DNA from: Laetiporus sulphureus 93-53
Taxonomy: Eukaryota; Basidiomycota; Agaricomycetes; Polyporales; Laetiporaceae
DNA: 64,000 nucleotides
NCBI RefSeq assembly: GCF_001632365.1
Contig: NW_024468512.1
Location: 205,162 to 269,161 of the forward strand
Direction: 5' to 3'
The notes under the pieces were generated by a model that was not told the origin of the DNA, did not search any database, and worked only from the letters and a program-made list of their open reading frames with translations. The position numbers and the translations under genes were made by a program. Positions 1 to 10,143 of this stretch are shown here, one piece after another (the stretch's first letter is position 1; the number at the start of each line of letters is the position of its first letter).

Positions 1-37
1 GCTTACGTATCGTTTTTCGGTCCTGAACGATTCCAGC

Positions 38-695
38 ATGCACCTTACACCTACTTCGAGCGGTCTATCGTTCCCCTCGCCGGATATGGGCCGAAGTGAC
101 TCTACTCCTTCAACCCCTTTAGTAATAAACGAACACAACCGTATCCGCGTGCCGCAAACAATGCAGTTCTTGGAAAACAGCGGATCCAACTACTCAGTTG
201 ACTTTAACGTACGGGGTTCCCCTGGCGTCCGTATGCGAGATGTCCTTGATGACCGCGCTCGCTTGGACGACAGCGAGACACGCGTCTTCGAAAATACTGG
301 TCTGCGTCGTTTCAACTTAGTCATAGCTGTAAGTCGCTCACTTCGCTCGTTGTGTCATTTGCTCATCGTTGCATAACGTATAGTGGCCGGGATATATACA
401 AAACGGCCACTATGTCCAGGTGCAAGACAAAAATGGCTTCATCACGAAGAAGAAATTAGCGAAGCTGATCAGTTCTCAATTCTCCACTTGGATGACGAGC
501 GCTGCTGTGAGTAATATCCCACACAATAATGGCGACGGTATTGACCCGTAGTTGCAGAAGCAGCCGTGCACAAAACGAAAGTGGGCCGTTGGCAAGCGCG
601 GCGTTGATTTCAACAATATATGGCTGGTCCGCCTGGCTCCTGGGCATCGAAATGTGTGGATTGCTGAGGTGGAGTTACAGCTGCACGACGAATAA
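38..695 (+). CDS. Unrecognised three-exon protein, possibly 5'-truncated
   Basis: Predicted exons 38-328, 384-506 and 552-695 give 185 aa. Both introns (55 and 45 nt) start GTAAGT/GTGAGT, end TAG and keep the frame at phase 0; the last exon ends in TAA. The reading frame is also open from base 2 to the ATG at 38, so the true start may lie beyond the window. The middle carries a compact, probably folded segment (RRFNLVI then WPGY across the first splice, followed by a Lys-rich stretch) and the end is a short beta-rich tail (NIWLVRLAPG). No domain is recognised with certainty; it resembles lineage-specific Agaricomycete hypotheticals. Function unknown. Confidence 0.6.
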
Positions 696-1067
696 CCTCG
701 GAGAAAGCATGAAGAACTTACTTGATTCCGTGTGCTTACACTATATCCTTCATTTATGTAGATATTGCGACCTCCATTTTTACAGGGCTCTGATCCTTGA
801 TACCCTAGTGTATAGCTATTCTCCATGTTGCGACTTCATGCGTCTGTAATCTCGCTCTAATCGACGTATACGAAGACCGAGGACCGAAACGCGACATAGA
901 CACACGTGCTCGTAACAGCACGCGCCTACCACCAGGCTCAGCTCAACGCCTTCGACTCGATCCACCACCACCTAGTTAAACACGGCCGTATCATAAAGAG
1001 CACAACTTCATACATCGGAGACAAGCCCGTTTAGAGTAGTCGCACTCTTTCGTGACCAATTCACCCA
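696..1067. other. Intergenic, nothing recognised
   Basis: No supported gene. It presumably holds the terminator of the left-edge gene and the promoter of the BTB gene starting at 1068. Confidence 0.5.
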
Positions 1068-2126
1068 ATGCTAGAGCAGACCAGCAAGCACCCTCACATC
1101 AAGAGCGAAGACGAGGCCATGGACACCATTCCCGATTCAACAAGCGGCAGGCAATTGAGTCTGAAGCATCATGATGAGTACTGGTTCGCTGAGGGCAACA
1201 TCATCCTAGCCGCTGGCGACGTAGGCTTCCGCGTGCATAGCGGGGTGATCGTCCATGGATCAGGCTCCCCCGTCTTCAAGGATCTCTTTGAATACGCCCA
1301 AGCGACGCCTGAGGAATCAATCGATGGCTGTGCTGTGATAGAAGTCACCGATGACCCCGAGGAGCTAGCAGACCTTCTCTCGGTGCTATATAGCGCATCA
1401 GCGTGCGGCCGCTGCTTCATTTATCTGCAGGCTGCACATTGACGGTCACTTCGTTCTAGCATATGGGTACCCACAGTCATTGTCACCTTCGACACGATTG
1501 CTGCTTGTGTTCACCTGGGGAATAAATACCAGATGGATGATGTCTTCGAAGGCAGCCTCGATCGCCTGAAATCCTGCTTCCCAACCAGCTTCGACGACTG
1601 GGAACAGCTCGAGGTAGGCGATACCTACATCAGGAGCTCTGTGATGGAAGTTCAGGTGACGGACGCAATACGCGTCGTCAACCTAGCTCGCACCTGCGAA
1701 TGCACGGAATTGCTCCCCGTCGCGCTCTATATTTGCGCCACTCTCTCCTCTCGCGACCTCGTTCTCGGTGTCAACTCAGCGAATCTCCATCCCAATGACC
1801 TTGCTCGATGCGTCTCAGCCCGAAATAACATCTTGCAGTCGCTACCCTTTACCTCCATTTCCCAGATCATGCCGCATCCTCTCTGCTTCCGAGAATCATG
1901 CAGGGACAAATTGGATGAGTTTCCAGAATGGCTGTACCGGAATAGGTACCTCATTGATTATTATTTCCTGGGCTTCCCCAAAATCCCACTCGCCATGCTC
2001 GTCGACTCGCTTTGCCGCGCTTGCGCGGACGTGGTTCGTACCAAGTTCACCGCAATGCGGCGATCGCTGTGGGCGAGACTGCCGGAATTTATGGACTCGC
2101 CAGTAAATAACTCGCCCGAAGCTTGA
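1068..2126 (+). CDS. BTB/POZ domain protein (paralogue 1)
   Basis: Predicted exons 1068-1402 and 1460-2126 (333 aa). The 57-nt intron (GTGCGG...CTAG) falls inside the BTB fold and joins with correct phase. The BTB domain covers about residues 30-160: DEYWFAEGNIILAAGDVGF, then the FRVHSGVI and SPVFKDLF core helices, then HLGNKYQMDDV after the splice. The C-terminal half is helical with paired cysteines (CFRESC, LCRAC). BTB domains mediate dimerisation and, in other proteins, Cul3 recruitment; in mushrooms this is a large expanded family of unknown function. A relative lies at 7042-8022 with its intron at the same place. Confidence 0.85.
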
Positions 2127-2960
2127 ATGCGGTACTTCACAGGTGCGCTTTTCGTTGCTCGCGGTGAAAGTTGCCTGATATGCGCCAGGGTCATACCGTT
2201 ATCAAGCACATGATGGCCGGTCAGGATATCTAGAGATGCTGCTGTATGTCATTTCATCGCATGACCACATTCTGAGAGAACTTTGAACTCTGGCAGTCAT
2301 GCTGCAAGTGTGGCCAAAGCAGACTATGTGCACACGACCGGAGATTTGAATGCTTGACATTCCTAACTTCATGATGGCCCAGTGCTGGGTTAGTTGCGAA
2401 GCGAGTTCTAGTGTTATGGCGATGAGCAATGTTGTACGGCCGCCGGCTGACGTTCATTTGTGCGTCACGAATGTCTGTTCCACTGTGAACGACGATTGTT
2501 TCCATTCCAGACAGCCAATTGCCCTGTGGCCATGTCAATCCTTTCATTGTCACTGCTCTGACCACCTGAACAAGAAGCTCGTACCGCCTTCAGCAGCGAA
2601 TTGGCTGAAGGACATGACAGTACCAAAGAGCCGCCAAAGCCATTCAGCAGCACGTAATGAAAATGAAATTGGTCTGACGGCTTTCAATTGCCTCTCAAGC
2701 AGATAAATCACCGCGATTGTAATACTCATGAGAAGTGATGACGGAGTGGGTGGGATGGTGTAGATAGTATACGAGCGTAGAGCAAAGTCAACTGGGTTTG
2801 CTCACGCCGCAGACGATGAACTGCTTCGTCAGATGAGGAGGGGATGTAATTCAGAACCTCCAGCAAGACGATGTCCGAGATAGCAATGGATGTGCAGCTG
2901 AGACTACTATGGAGACAGACAAAGAAAACCTAGCAGGGGAGGACGGAAAAGCGGCGAGGG
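2127..2960. other. Intergenic between convergent BTB and eIF2A genes
   Basis: About 830 bp with only short overlapping ORFs on both strands and no recognisable domain. It should contain the 3' UTRs of the two convergent genes; nothing else is supported. Confidence 0.5.
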
Positions 2961-5115
2961 TTACGACGTGACACCAAGACCTGCCAGCTCTTTCCGTATA
3001 TCCGCCTCGGTCTCGATCTTCTTAAGCTGTGTGACCTCCAATCGCTCGCCCTTCTTTACCTTCTCCTTGAGCTCCTCGATTGCCTTGAGCTGCAGATGGA
3101 TGCAACGTCAGCAATCGCCAGACACGTATCAACGTCATGGAAACCATACCTTTTTGTTGAGGTTGCGAAGCTTCTTCGCAATTGAATCCAACCCGCCACC
3201 ATCAGCACCAGGCGTAGGTGGTACGGAGCCGTTCGTAGGACTCAATGGCGTCTCGGGCACACCGTTTACCTGTATGTTCACAGAGGGTAGGATCAACTCC
3301 TTGCCGCCGTCCACGGCTTGCTTCTCCATGACCTCCTTCCTCCCGCCCTCCACGGCCAGCTTCTCCATGACCTCCTTCTTCCCGCCCTTCCGCTTGCGCC
3401 CCCGTTTCTCCGTATCCACGTTGTTGGACGGCACGGGCGACGGCGACGTCGGTGCGCCCGGGACATACCTGCGGCCGTTTGCGCTCACGCGACCTGGCGC
3501 AGGGCTGCGGCTATATCGGCCATTGGGCGTGGACGAAGCGCTCGGAGAGCTCTCATCTCGTTTGTACGCAGAGGACGCCTCCAGGCCTCGCGCGCCCGGT
3601 GGGCGGTACGTCCCCGCCGACTTCGTCGGAGTTGGCTTGGCGATCGCAGCGTGTGCTTGCACGCTTGCTGCGGGCGCGGGCGCCGGTGGGATGACTTGTG
3701 GAAAGGTCGGGACGGCGTCCACCGGCGTTGGCCGCCACGAGGCCTGGTAGAGCTCGTCGATTGTATGGACGTGTACGAGTGGGCCCGTGCAGTGCCAGAT
3801 CCTGATCCCATTGTCGACGCGTAGACGCGGCGAAAGCGTCGCAGTGAGCAGGAATCGCCCGTCGGGTGACCATTCGCAGTGCGAAGTATTGGACGCATCG
3901 ATGCTAGTCACCTTAATGAGTGTTCGACGGTCGTATATGTCAACCCTCCCAGCGAGGTTACCAAAGCCGGCCATGGCCAACAACCGACCCTGCGGGTTGA
4001 ATGAGATGAAGTTGCAGAATGCGGTGTTGAAGTCATGCAGCGAGCGTGCTCGCTGGTCGAACAACATTGCCTTGGCCGGCATGTCTGCGTGGCATACGTC
4101 AAGCAACGACAGAGCATTCAGAACGTTCCCACTCACATCCGTAGATCACACCAAACTCTTTCGAATTCGGGCTCCATGCGATGTCATGAACCGGTCCCTC
4201 CTTGTCGAGCGTCACACGACAGTCGAAGTTGCCTACCGCACTCATTAAGTACAACCCACCGGTCTCGCCGTAGTAACTCTTGTTCGCCTGGTCGACCTCA
4301 GTCTGTGTCAGGACGAGCACCTGCGTCCCGAGCGTGTTCCATATGATCTGCGACTTGTCGGCCTTGAAAAAAGTCTTCTGGCACGTCGGCGGGGCGTTAA
4401 GGCCCATGAGGCTGTAGATCTTGACGCTGGCAGGAGCGCCCTGTAGATACGTGAGCTGACCAGCTGACTACATGCAAGGCTGAACTGCACACATTTCTCT
4501 CGGCAATGAACACTGCCACCGATGGGTTCAGGCCCGGGCTCAATGCTACACTTGACGCACCCTCCACCTTCAGCTTGTCCACAACGCCGCTAGACCACTC
4601 TGCAGGATGGAAGACCTGGATCTCCTGCCCCAAGAGCCTGATTGCGTGGGACTCGGAGATAGTGTACTGCAAATCCCAGCCCTCCTGCGACTTCTGCGTG
4701 AACGCCACGAGCTCTTCGCCAGTCGAGACGGAGAAGACCCTTAGATTCTTGTGCTGTGCGCCATCTTCGAGTTTGACTGGTCGCTCCCAGGTCGAAAGGT
4801 AGGTACCACGCGGGGAAAAGCTGATGTCGACGATGTTGGGGAGTGAGAGCTCCTGCAGCAGCTGTGCACTCTCTGCCTGGTGGATGCGGACGCCAGAGGG
4901 CACAGCATATGCAAAAAGACGGCCATCGGGGCTGTATTTGTATGTGCGTGCGGGGTCATCTGGTCCCTGGAAGCTGTCGATGGGCTCATAGTTTGGAGTG
5001 CCGCCAACAAGACCGAGGGATTTCTGGGCGCGGTCTGAGGAGCCATCAGAAGCGAACTAAACGTTCAGGGAAGGGTTAACTCACAGGCGTACTGCTGGGA
5101 TGGAGAGGCGGCCAT
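2961..5115 (-). CDS. Eukaryotic translation initiation factor 2A (eIF2A)
   Basis: Predicted exons (minus) 5085-5115, 4493-5034, 4137-4440, 3150-4084 and 2961-3089; 646 aa. The start is a 31-nt first exon (MAASPSQQYA); splicing over a 50-nt intron gives YRAQKSLGL, which fits fungal eIF2A. The body is the WD40-like propeller: DIAWSPNSKEFGVIYGY, FISFNPQGRLLAMAGFGNLAG, CEWSPDGRFLLTA. A disordered Pro/Ser/Lys linker follows, then the basic helical C-terminus (LKAIEELKEKVKKG, QLKKIETEADIRKEL) that in this family binds ribosome and initiator-tRNA factors. Cytosolic factor for alternative, eIF2-independent initiation. The linker contains a 13-residue tandem duplication (see findings). Confidence 0.93.
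3302..3383 (-). repeat. 39-nt in-frame tandem duplication in eIF2A
   Basis: Two adjacent copies of a 13-codon unit encode GGKKEVMEKLAVE and GGRKEVMEKQAVD, followed by GGKE. It lies in the low-complexity linker between propeller and C-terminal helix. Boundaries are approximate. Confidence 0.75.
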
Positions 5116-5989
5116 GTTGGAGCAGGAGGAGGGCTGGAAGCAAATGAATGCTTCAGACAACGGTGCGGACGACGTGGACGTCGGATGAAAGATGTGCGTA
5201 GGCTCTGCATCTTGTTCGCAAAAAGCGCCATTTGTGTTACGTAAGTAACATCAGTATACAAGCTAACGATTGTAGACGCCAGCAAGTAACTGACTTTCTT
5301 TTTGTCAAGCTGACTGAACAATGCATACACACGGCCACACGTAGCTCACTGCCAACGCTGCGGATTCGTCATGTCGACCGAGCATCCTGAAAACGAAGGG
5401 CCCAGGAACGACAGTGTACTTTCCAAGATCCCGACACCGGAAACACTGAGGACTTAACAAAGATACATAATTGTCATAGTCGGGAATCTTGTTTTCCGTG
5501 TTCATTCACTTGTCTCGAGGCTAATCTCTAGCTCTGCGCGATTTGCTCCAGGTCCCGCACTGGAGTCGATCCCTGAACTGCTGGACGGATGTCCAGTATT
5601 TCGCTTTTGGGACTCTTTTGGTGTCGTTAACATCATCATATGACTTCTCTATGATGGACGCAAGCAAGCATGTAGGTTTCTTTTCTGCCATGTTGAAAGG
5701 CCTGGCGACTTTATTCACCAGCAGACAGCAGACATTTCAATCCCGACCAACCAACATCTCCCTACCATGTCGCGTCCCTTGCCCGCTTCGCGCGCAAATA
5801 TCAATTGACTGATATCTCGAGGCGTCTTGTCATCTCAATGGAGAGACATCGAGTTCTAGAAAAACAACTATACCCCTACCATGCTATGCGTAATCAACAC
5901 GCCATTGTGGCCACCATTCTAGCACACCTAACGCAAATTGACTCAATTCCGCCAACTGCACTGCTTTAAAGCTGCCTCCTCATGAAGAG

Positions 5990-6960
5990 CAGCTTTTGCG
6001 TGGTTTTCCCTTGCGCTGACAATACGATGGACAAGCTAGACCAGAGGATATCATCAGCGTTCTGCGAGGCAAGCAGAAGCTCTCTATGCTCCGCCCCATT
6101 TGCATGTCGCCACAATCATGTGCACATCTGATTCACAGCGGTGTATACGACAGAGATTCATTCACATCTTGTCATTCTCTCACTCTCCTGAGGGATGAAT
6201 CAGCGACTAAACAGAATGTGCTCGCCACTGATCTTCTCCAGGCATTTCGCAAGAAGATCAGTTATTTGGCTTGAATTATCGTCGTTGATGAGAGTCACTG
6301 TGAATTTGGTCGAGCTATGAGGTATGATTTGTGCATTTTTCATGAGAATATTTTGATTGGGTTTTCAATTTTGATGCAGAGGGCTCTGCTGCGTCAGAGC
6401 TGCCTAGTGAATTCGATGTTGCCTTTATGGCCGCTGTCTTCCCTCAACGTTTTCCTCGTTCGCATATTGCCTTGGTCGATATATTCAGTCAAGCTACCAG
6501 TGGCTGCGTCATCCTCTCTAGCCCTGGTTCACAATAATCTTGCGCCCAATGCTGCTCCTGTATCGCCCGAGGCACTCAATTTCGTGTCATGGCTTTGTAT
6601 ATACTGTCTCAGACAATGTCGGTGTAAACACGCTCCAGTACGCTAAAGGATGTGGGTCCGCGAGGTTACTCGACGCTGTGGGACGTGTGATGTCACAGAT
6701 CACGTGTATGTGACAGAACGCACTTGCGTGGACTCGCCCGACAGGAGGTTGAAGGGATTGTCTTTGTCTGCCCACGGGAGACTAGAGTTCGCTTTTTATG
6801 TGCTGTCCTCGTCCTCCGACATATCGCGAGACATCGATCCAATTTCCTTGCAGGTACAGAGAATTTTGCATTGCGTACTGTGAACAAGGACTCACCCCAG
6901 GGGAAATCAATTAAAGCCGCTCTTCAAATATCCTCTATAGGCTGATCGCTGGAGTCTGGA
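5990..6960 (+). pseudogene. Decayed DNA-helicase-like (RecQ-type?) fragments
   Basis: No intact gene, but three short plus-strand segments resemble RecQ-type helicases of mushrooms: ARPEDIISVLRGK (about 6034-6075), IIVVDESHCEFG (about 6277-6312, like the motif II DEAH/DESH box) and GIVFVCPRETRVRFLC (about 6752-6800, like the start of the second RecA domain). They sit in different frames and are separated by stops and unrelated sequence. No ATP-binding Walker A segment was found. This could be a degraded mobile or lineage-specific helicase; the assignment is tentative. Confidence 0.3.
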
Positions 6961-7041
6961 CTGCGATCCCAACGTTTGAAATATCGTTCATAGTTCAGAA
7001 CTCCGAAGTATCAAGACATCGGAAGCTGTAAACTGTAACAA

Positions 7042-8022
7042 ATGTCAAACGCGCCCATGAGCACCAGGAGTTCGGATTTTTGGTTTGACGATGGCAACGT
7101 CATCCTGGAAGCTGGCAATGTCTCATTCCGAGTCCATATCAGCATCCTTTGCCGCAACTCTGTCGTCTTTCGGGATTTGTTTGATATCCCTCAAGGCTCT
7201 GTATCTGAGGAATCGGACGGGTGCCCGGTCGTGCGGCTTCACGATTCCTCCGCAGATGTCAGCGCTTTACTATCCACCCTCTACGATGGCAGGAAGTATG
7301 TGCATTTCATGGTCAAATCATTGAATGTGCTGACTTCATCTTCATGAAGATATCTTCATCCATCCCATGCACCCTTACCCTTCTCGACTGTCGCGTCTCT
7401 GATACGACTAGGCCACAAGTATCAAATGGCCGATGTTCTGGAAGGTGCTCTGGCTCGTCTTAAATCATGTTTTTCTAACAGACGGAGCGATCTCCATCAC
7501 TGGACGGCGAACGCAAGCCCCACGATGACGATGACGAATGAGGATGCAATCGCTGCTTTGAACCTCGCGCGGCTCACGCAAAGTGACACAATCCTCCCGC
7601 TTGCTACCTTCGGATGTTGTTTGCTGGAGGAAGAACTCATCGTGAATGGAGTCGCTCGAGAAGATGGCTCGCGCGATGAATTGTCCAAGGAAGACGTCAT
7701 CAGAGTATTCAAAACCCGACAGCGCATACATGCGCACGATCTCAAATCCATTTCGCTGTACAAGGCATGCAGTCCCAACTGCAGCAACGAAAGCGGCTGC
7801 GCGCGTGGATTAAGCAAATTTCGAGAAATTTTACTGGACCCCGAGGATGGCCCGTTGTTCTACTGCAACTCGTTCAGATCCTTCCTCGGACGCGACGCCC
7901 CTCCTTATTTATGCAACGACTGCAAGGAATTTATAGACAAGAAGGATGATGAACGAGAGCACCAGTCCTGGGTTGAGTTGCCACATATAACGGATGTAAA
8001 TATGGAAGTCTGGGCTTTGTAG
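7042..8022 (+). CDS. BTB/POZ domain protein (paralogue 2)
   Basis: Predicted exons 7042-7295 and 7350-8022 (308 aa). The 54-nt intron (GTATGT...GAAG) splits a Lys codon and restores YDGRKYLHPS, the typical mushroom BTB sequence. BTB core at residues 10-125: DFWFDDGNVILEAGNVSFRVH, VVFRDLFDIPQ, then RLGHKYQMADV. The C-terminal half has several Cys pairs (CSPNCSNESGC, CNDCKEF) that could bind zinc. Same architecture and intron position as the gene at 1068-2126, but the sequences have diverged well beyond a recent duplication. Function unknown; probably a protein-protein adaptor. Confidence 0.87.
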
Positions 8023-8509
8023 AAATGGTGATATGTTCACCAGTTGATGTCCGTGACGAAGATGTCACTTCAAGTGGGCGAAGCAGGGAAGACCTCAAGG
8101 CAAATCCTGCGTGATACAGTGAGAGAGTCGGTGCGGGTTTTCATGAGCCTCGCATGTCGAGCGCGCCAATTCAATATCTAGTAGCTTATCGAACTTTGCT
8201 GTAGCGTAGTGTAAGGGCGAAGAGATTCTCGTTCCTTGAACCAGAAAAGTCTGGAGCCTGTGATCATTTTGATTGAGAGGCCATGGGGCGAAGTCCGGAG
8301 CAAAGGAGTTGTCAATAATCATCTCACCGTTCTCGGAACTCTGGACATTACAGCGATTGATGGCCGAGTGGTGGCAGCAACCTCTAGCGATGCAATAGAC
8401 AGCCTCGGCATTATTTAGCTTCACAGTATCTGAAAGAACGCGATCACATTCTGTTGCTCACTAGTACGACACCTTTCGAACATTTGGCCACACGATCCCC
8501 AAAATGTAT
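8023..8509. other. Intergenic between convergent BTB and SDR genes
   Basis: No supported coding potential. Expected to hold the 3' ends of both genes. Confidence 0.5.
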
Positions 8510-9588
8510 TCAACTGTTAACTTCTTTGAACATCTCCAACACGGACTCCTTGTCAACGCCATCGGCATTCGTGGAATGTGCCAGCTCTGCATATTTCTCG
8601 CCGTCCTTGATAGTCTTCAGTGCTTTCTTCATCACGACTAGCAAGCATTCTGTGCCTAGCTGGATCCTCAACGGGGGATCCGAAAGGTCAGCGATTTGCA
8701 TGATTGCTTTAGCTGCCTTCGCGGGGTCTCCAATTAATGTCTGCGCTGTCATCTTCCTGAACTGGACTGTGGGGGACTCGGGGGTGTCATACTTTGGATG
8801 CACCGGAAGACGCATCATAGAGCTGCTATTCCACTCGGTGCGGAATCCTCCAGGCTCTATGATGACGCCTTTGATATTCCACTCCGGTAGCATCTCCTTG
8901 ATGAATGACTCCGTGAATGCTTCCAAAGCTTGTAACATCGTACGGTAAACAGCAAGATTCTGACCATCGCACTTTTAAGCATCGCTCACCGAACTTCGCC
9001 GCACAGTAGTAAGACAAAGTTGGATTACTTGAGTATCCACAGATAGACGATACGTTCAAGATTCTGCCTCCATGTCCCGGAGGATTGATGTCCCTTAGAA
9101 ACGGGATGGCCTGGCCACGAGTCAGCTGCTGTTCCTACGTATACTGACTGAAGCAGACCTCTTTCGTTACGTGAACCGGGCCCCAAAAGGCGACTTCCAT
9201 CTGCTTCCTCGCTTCTTCCTCAGGAACGGTCTCAATCTCGCCTTCCAGGGCATACCCTGCATTGTTCACGACAACGTCAAGGCGGCCAAATTGCTTCTTG
9301 CTCTGGCTGAATGCTTCTTTGATCTCGTGCTGATTCGTGACGTCCAATCGAAGCACGAGAAACTGCGACGGGGGATATTTCCCCGAGAGAGAAGCAAGAT
9401 CCTCCGGTCGACGCAAGGTAGCGACGGCCTTCTCTCCGGAGGCTAGGACTTCCTCAAGCAGCGCTCTGCCCAAGCCCTTCGAGGTGCCGGTGACTGTCCA
9501 AGCCAAGGCTTAGCAACGAGGTATTGTTCTCGAGTGTGTGAGAGCACTCACTGAACCAGACCCGGTCGGGGTTTGTATGGGGGGCCAT
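8510..9588 (-). CDS. Short-chain dehydrogenase/reductase (SDR)
   Basis: Predicted exons (minus) 9552-9588, 9159-9493, 8990-9110 and 8510-8928; 303 aa. A 37-nt first exon (MAPHTNPDRVWF) splices to ITGTSKGLGR, giving the classical N-terminal TGxxxGxG cofactor motif. Further SDR landmarks follow: RLDVVVNNAGYA, NVSSICGYSS with the catalytic Ser, YYCAAK with the YxxxK pair, and EPGGFRTEW. Length and motifs are those of a complete classical, NAD(P)-dependent oxidoreductase; the substrate cannot be told. A TATA-like GTATAAAGC lies about 70 bp upstream of the ATG. A broken relative of the C-terminus occurs at 44.9-45.1 kb. Confidence 0.92.
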
Positions 9589-10143
9589 GTCTTGGAGGAA
9601 TTCGCGCACGACTAGTGCTGTAAGGGAGGACACGCGTACCGTACAGCAACAAGATTGCTTTATACGCTGCGGGCATGACTAGGACCGTATATAAGCGTCC
9701 ATAGTGCGTTCCAATGTCGTAATGTATGGCTAAGTCCCCATATAAGATGCCCCTTGTATCATGATAAGCAGAACATTGGCTGTGAGAAGCCTCATCACAT
9801 GGAAGTGGAGGTCGTCTTCTAGCATTGTCCATCGAAGACGGCGATTGCTCGTAGCGCCAAGAAGACGCTCCACGAGGCTCTCAACAGTCAAATGGAATCG
9901 TTACCTACCTAAGTACATATATCCCAGGTAGCTGGACTGCCACAATAGGTACGATTACAACGACTTGCCATAGAACGGGAGAACGAGTCGCATTGGGAAC
10001 CCTACACCGGTACAGATAGCAATGTTGGCCCCCACTCGTGTTGTCTCTCGCTAAATATATATAATCATAGTCAACGCGACACCGACAGAAGTAAGCCAAG
10101 CACACAGATAGCATGGTTCCGCGATTCCTGGATTGCGACACAA
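9589..10143. other. Intergenic, nothing recognised
   Basis: Contains the SDR promoter (TATA-like element near 9657-9666 on the minus strand) and the 3' side of the 10.1-12.5 kb gene. No gene seen. Confidence 0.5.

Noticed and set aside
3318..3824. 168-codon plus-strand ORF
   Set aside because: Antisense to the Pro/Ser/Arg-rich linker of eIF2A; no domain, composition explained by the GC-rich sense codons.
5035..5084. Shorter 28-nt intron at the eIF2A start
   Set aside because: Too short for a fungal intron and breaks the frame; the 50-nt version restores QYAYRAQKSLG.
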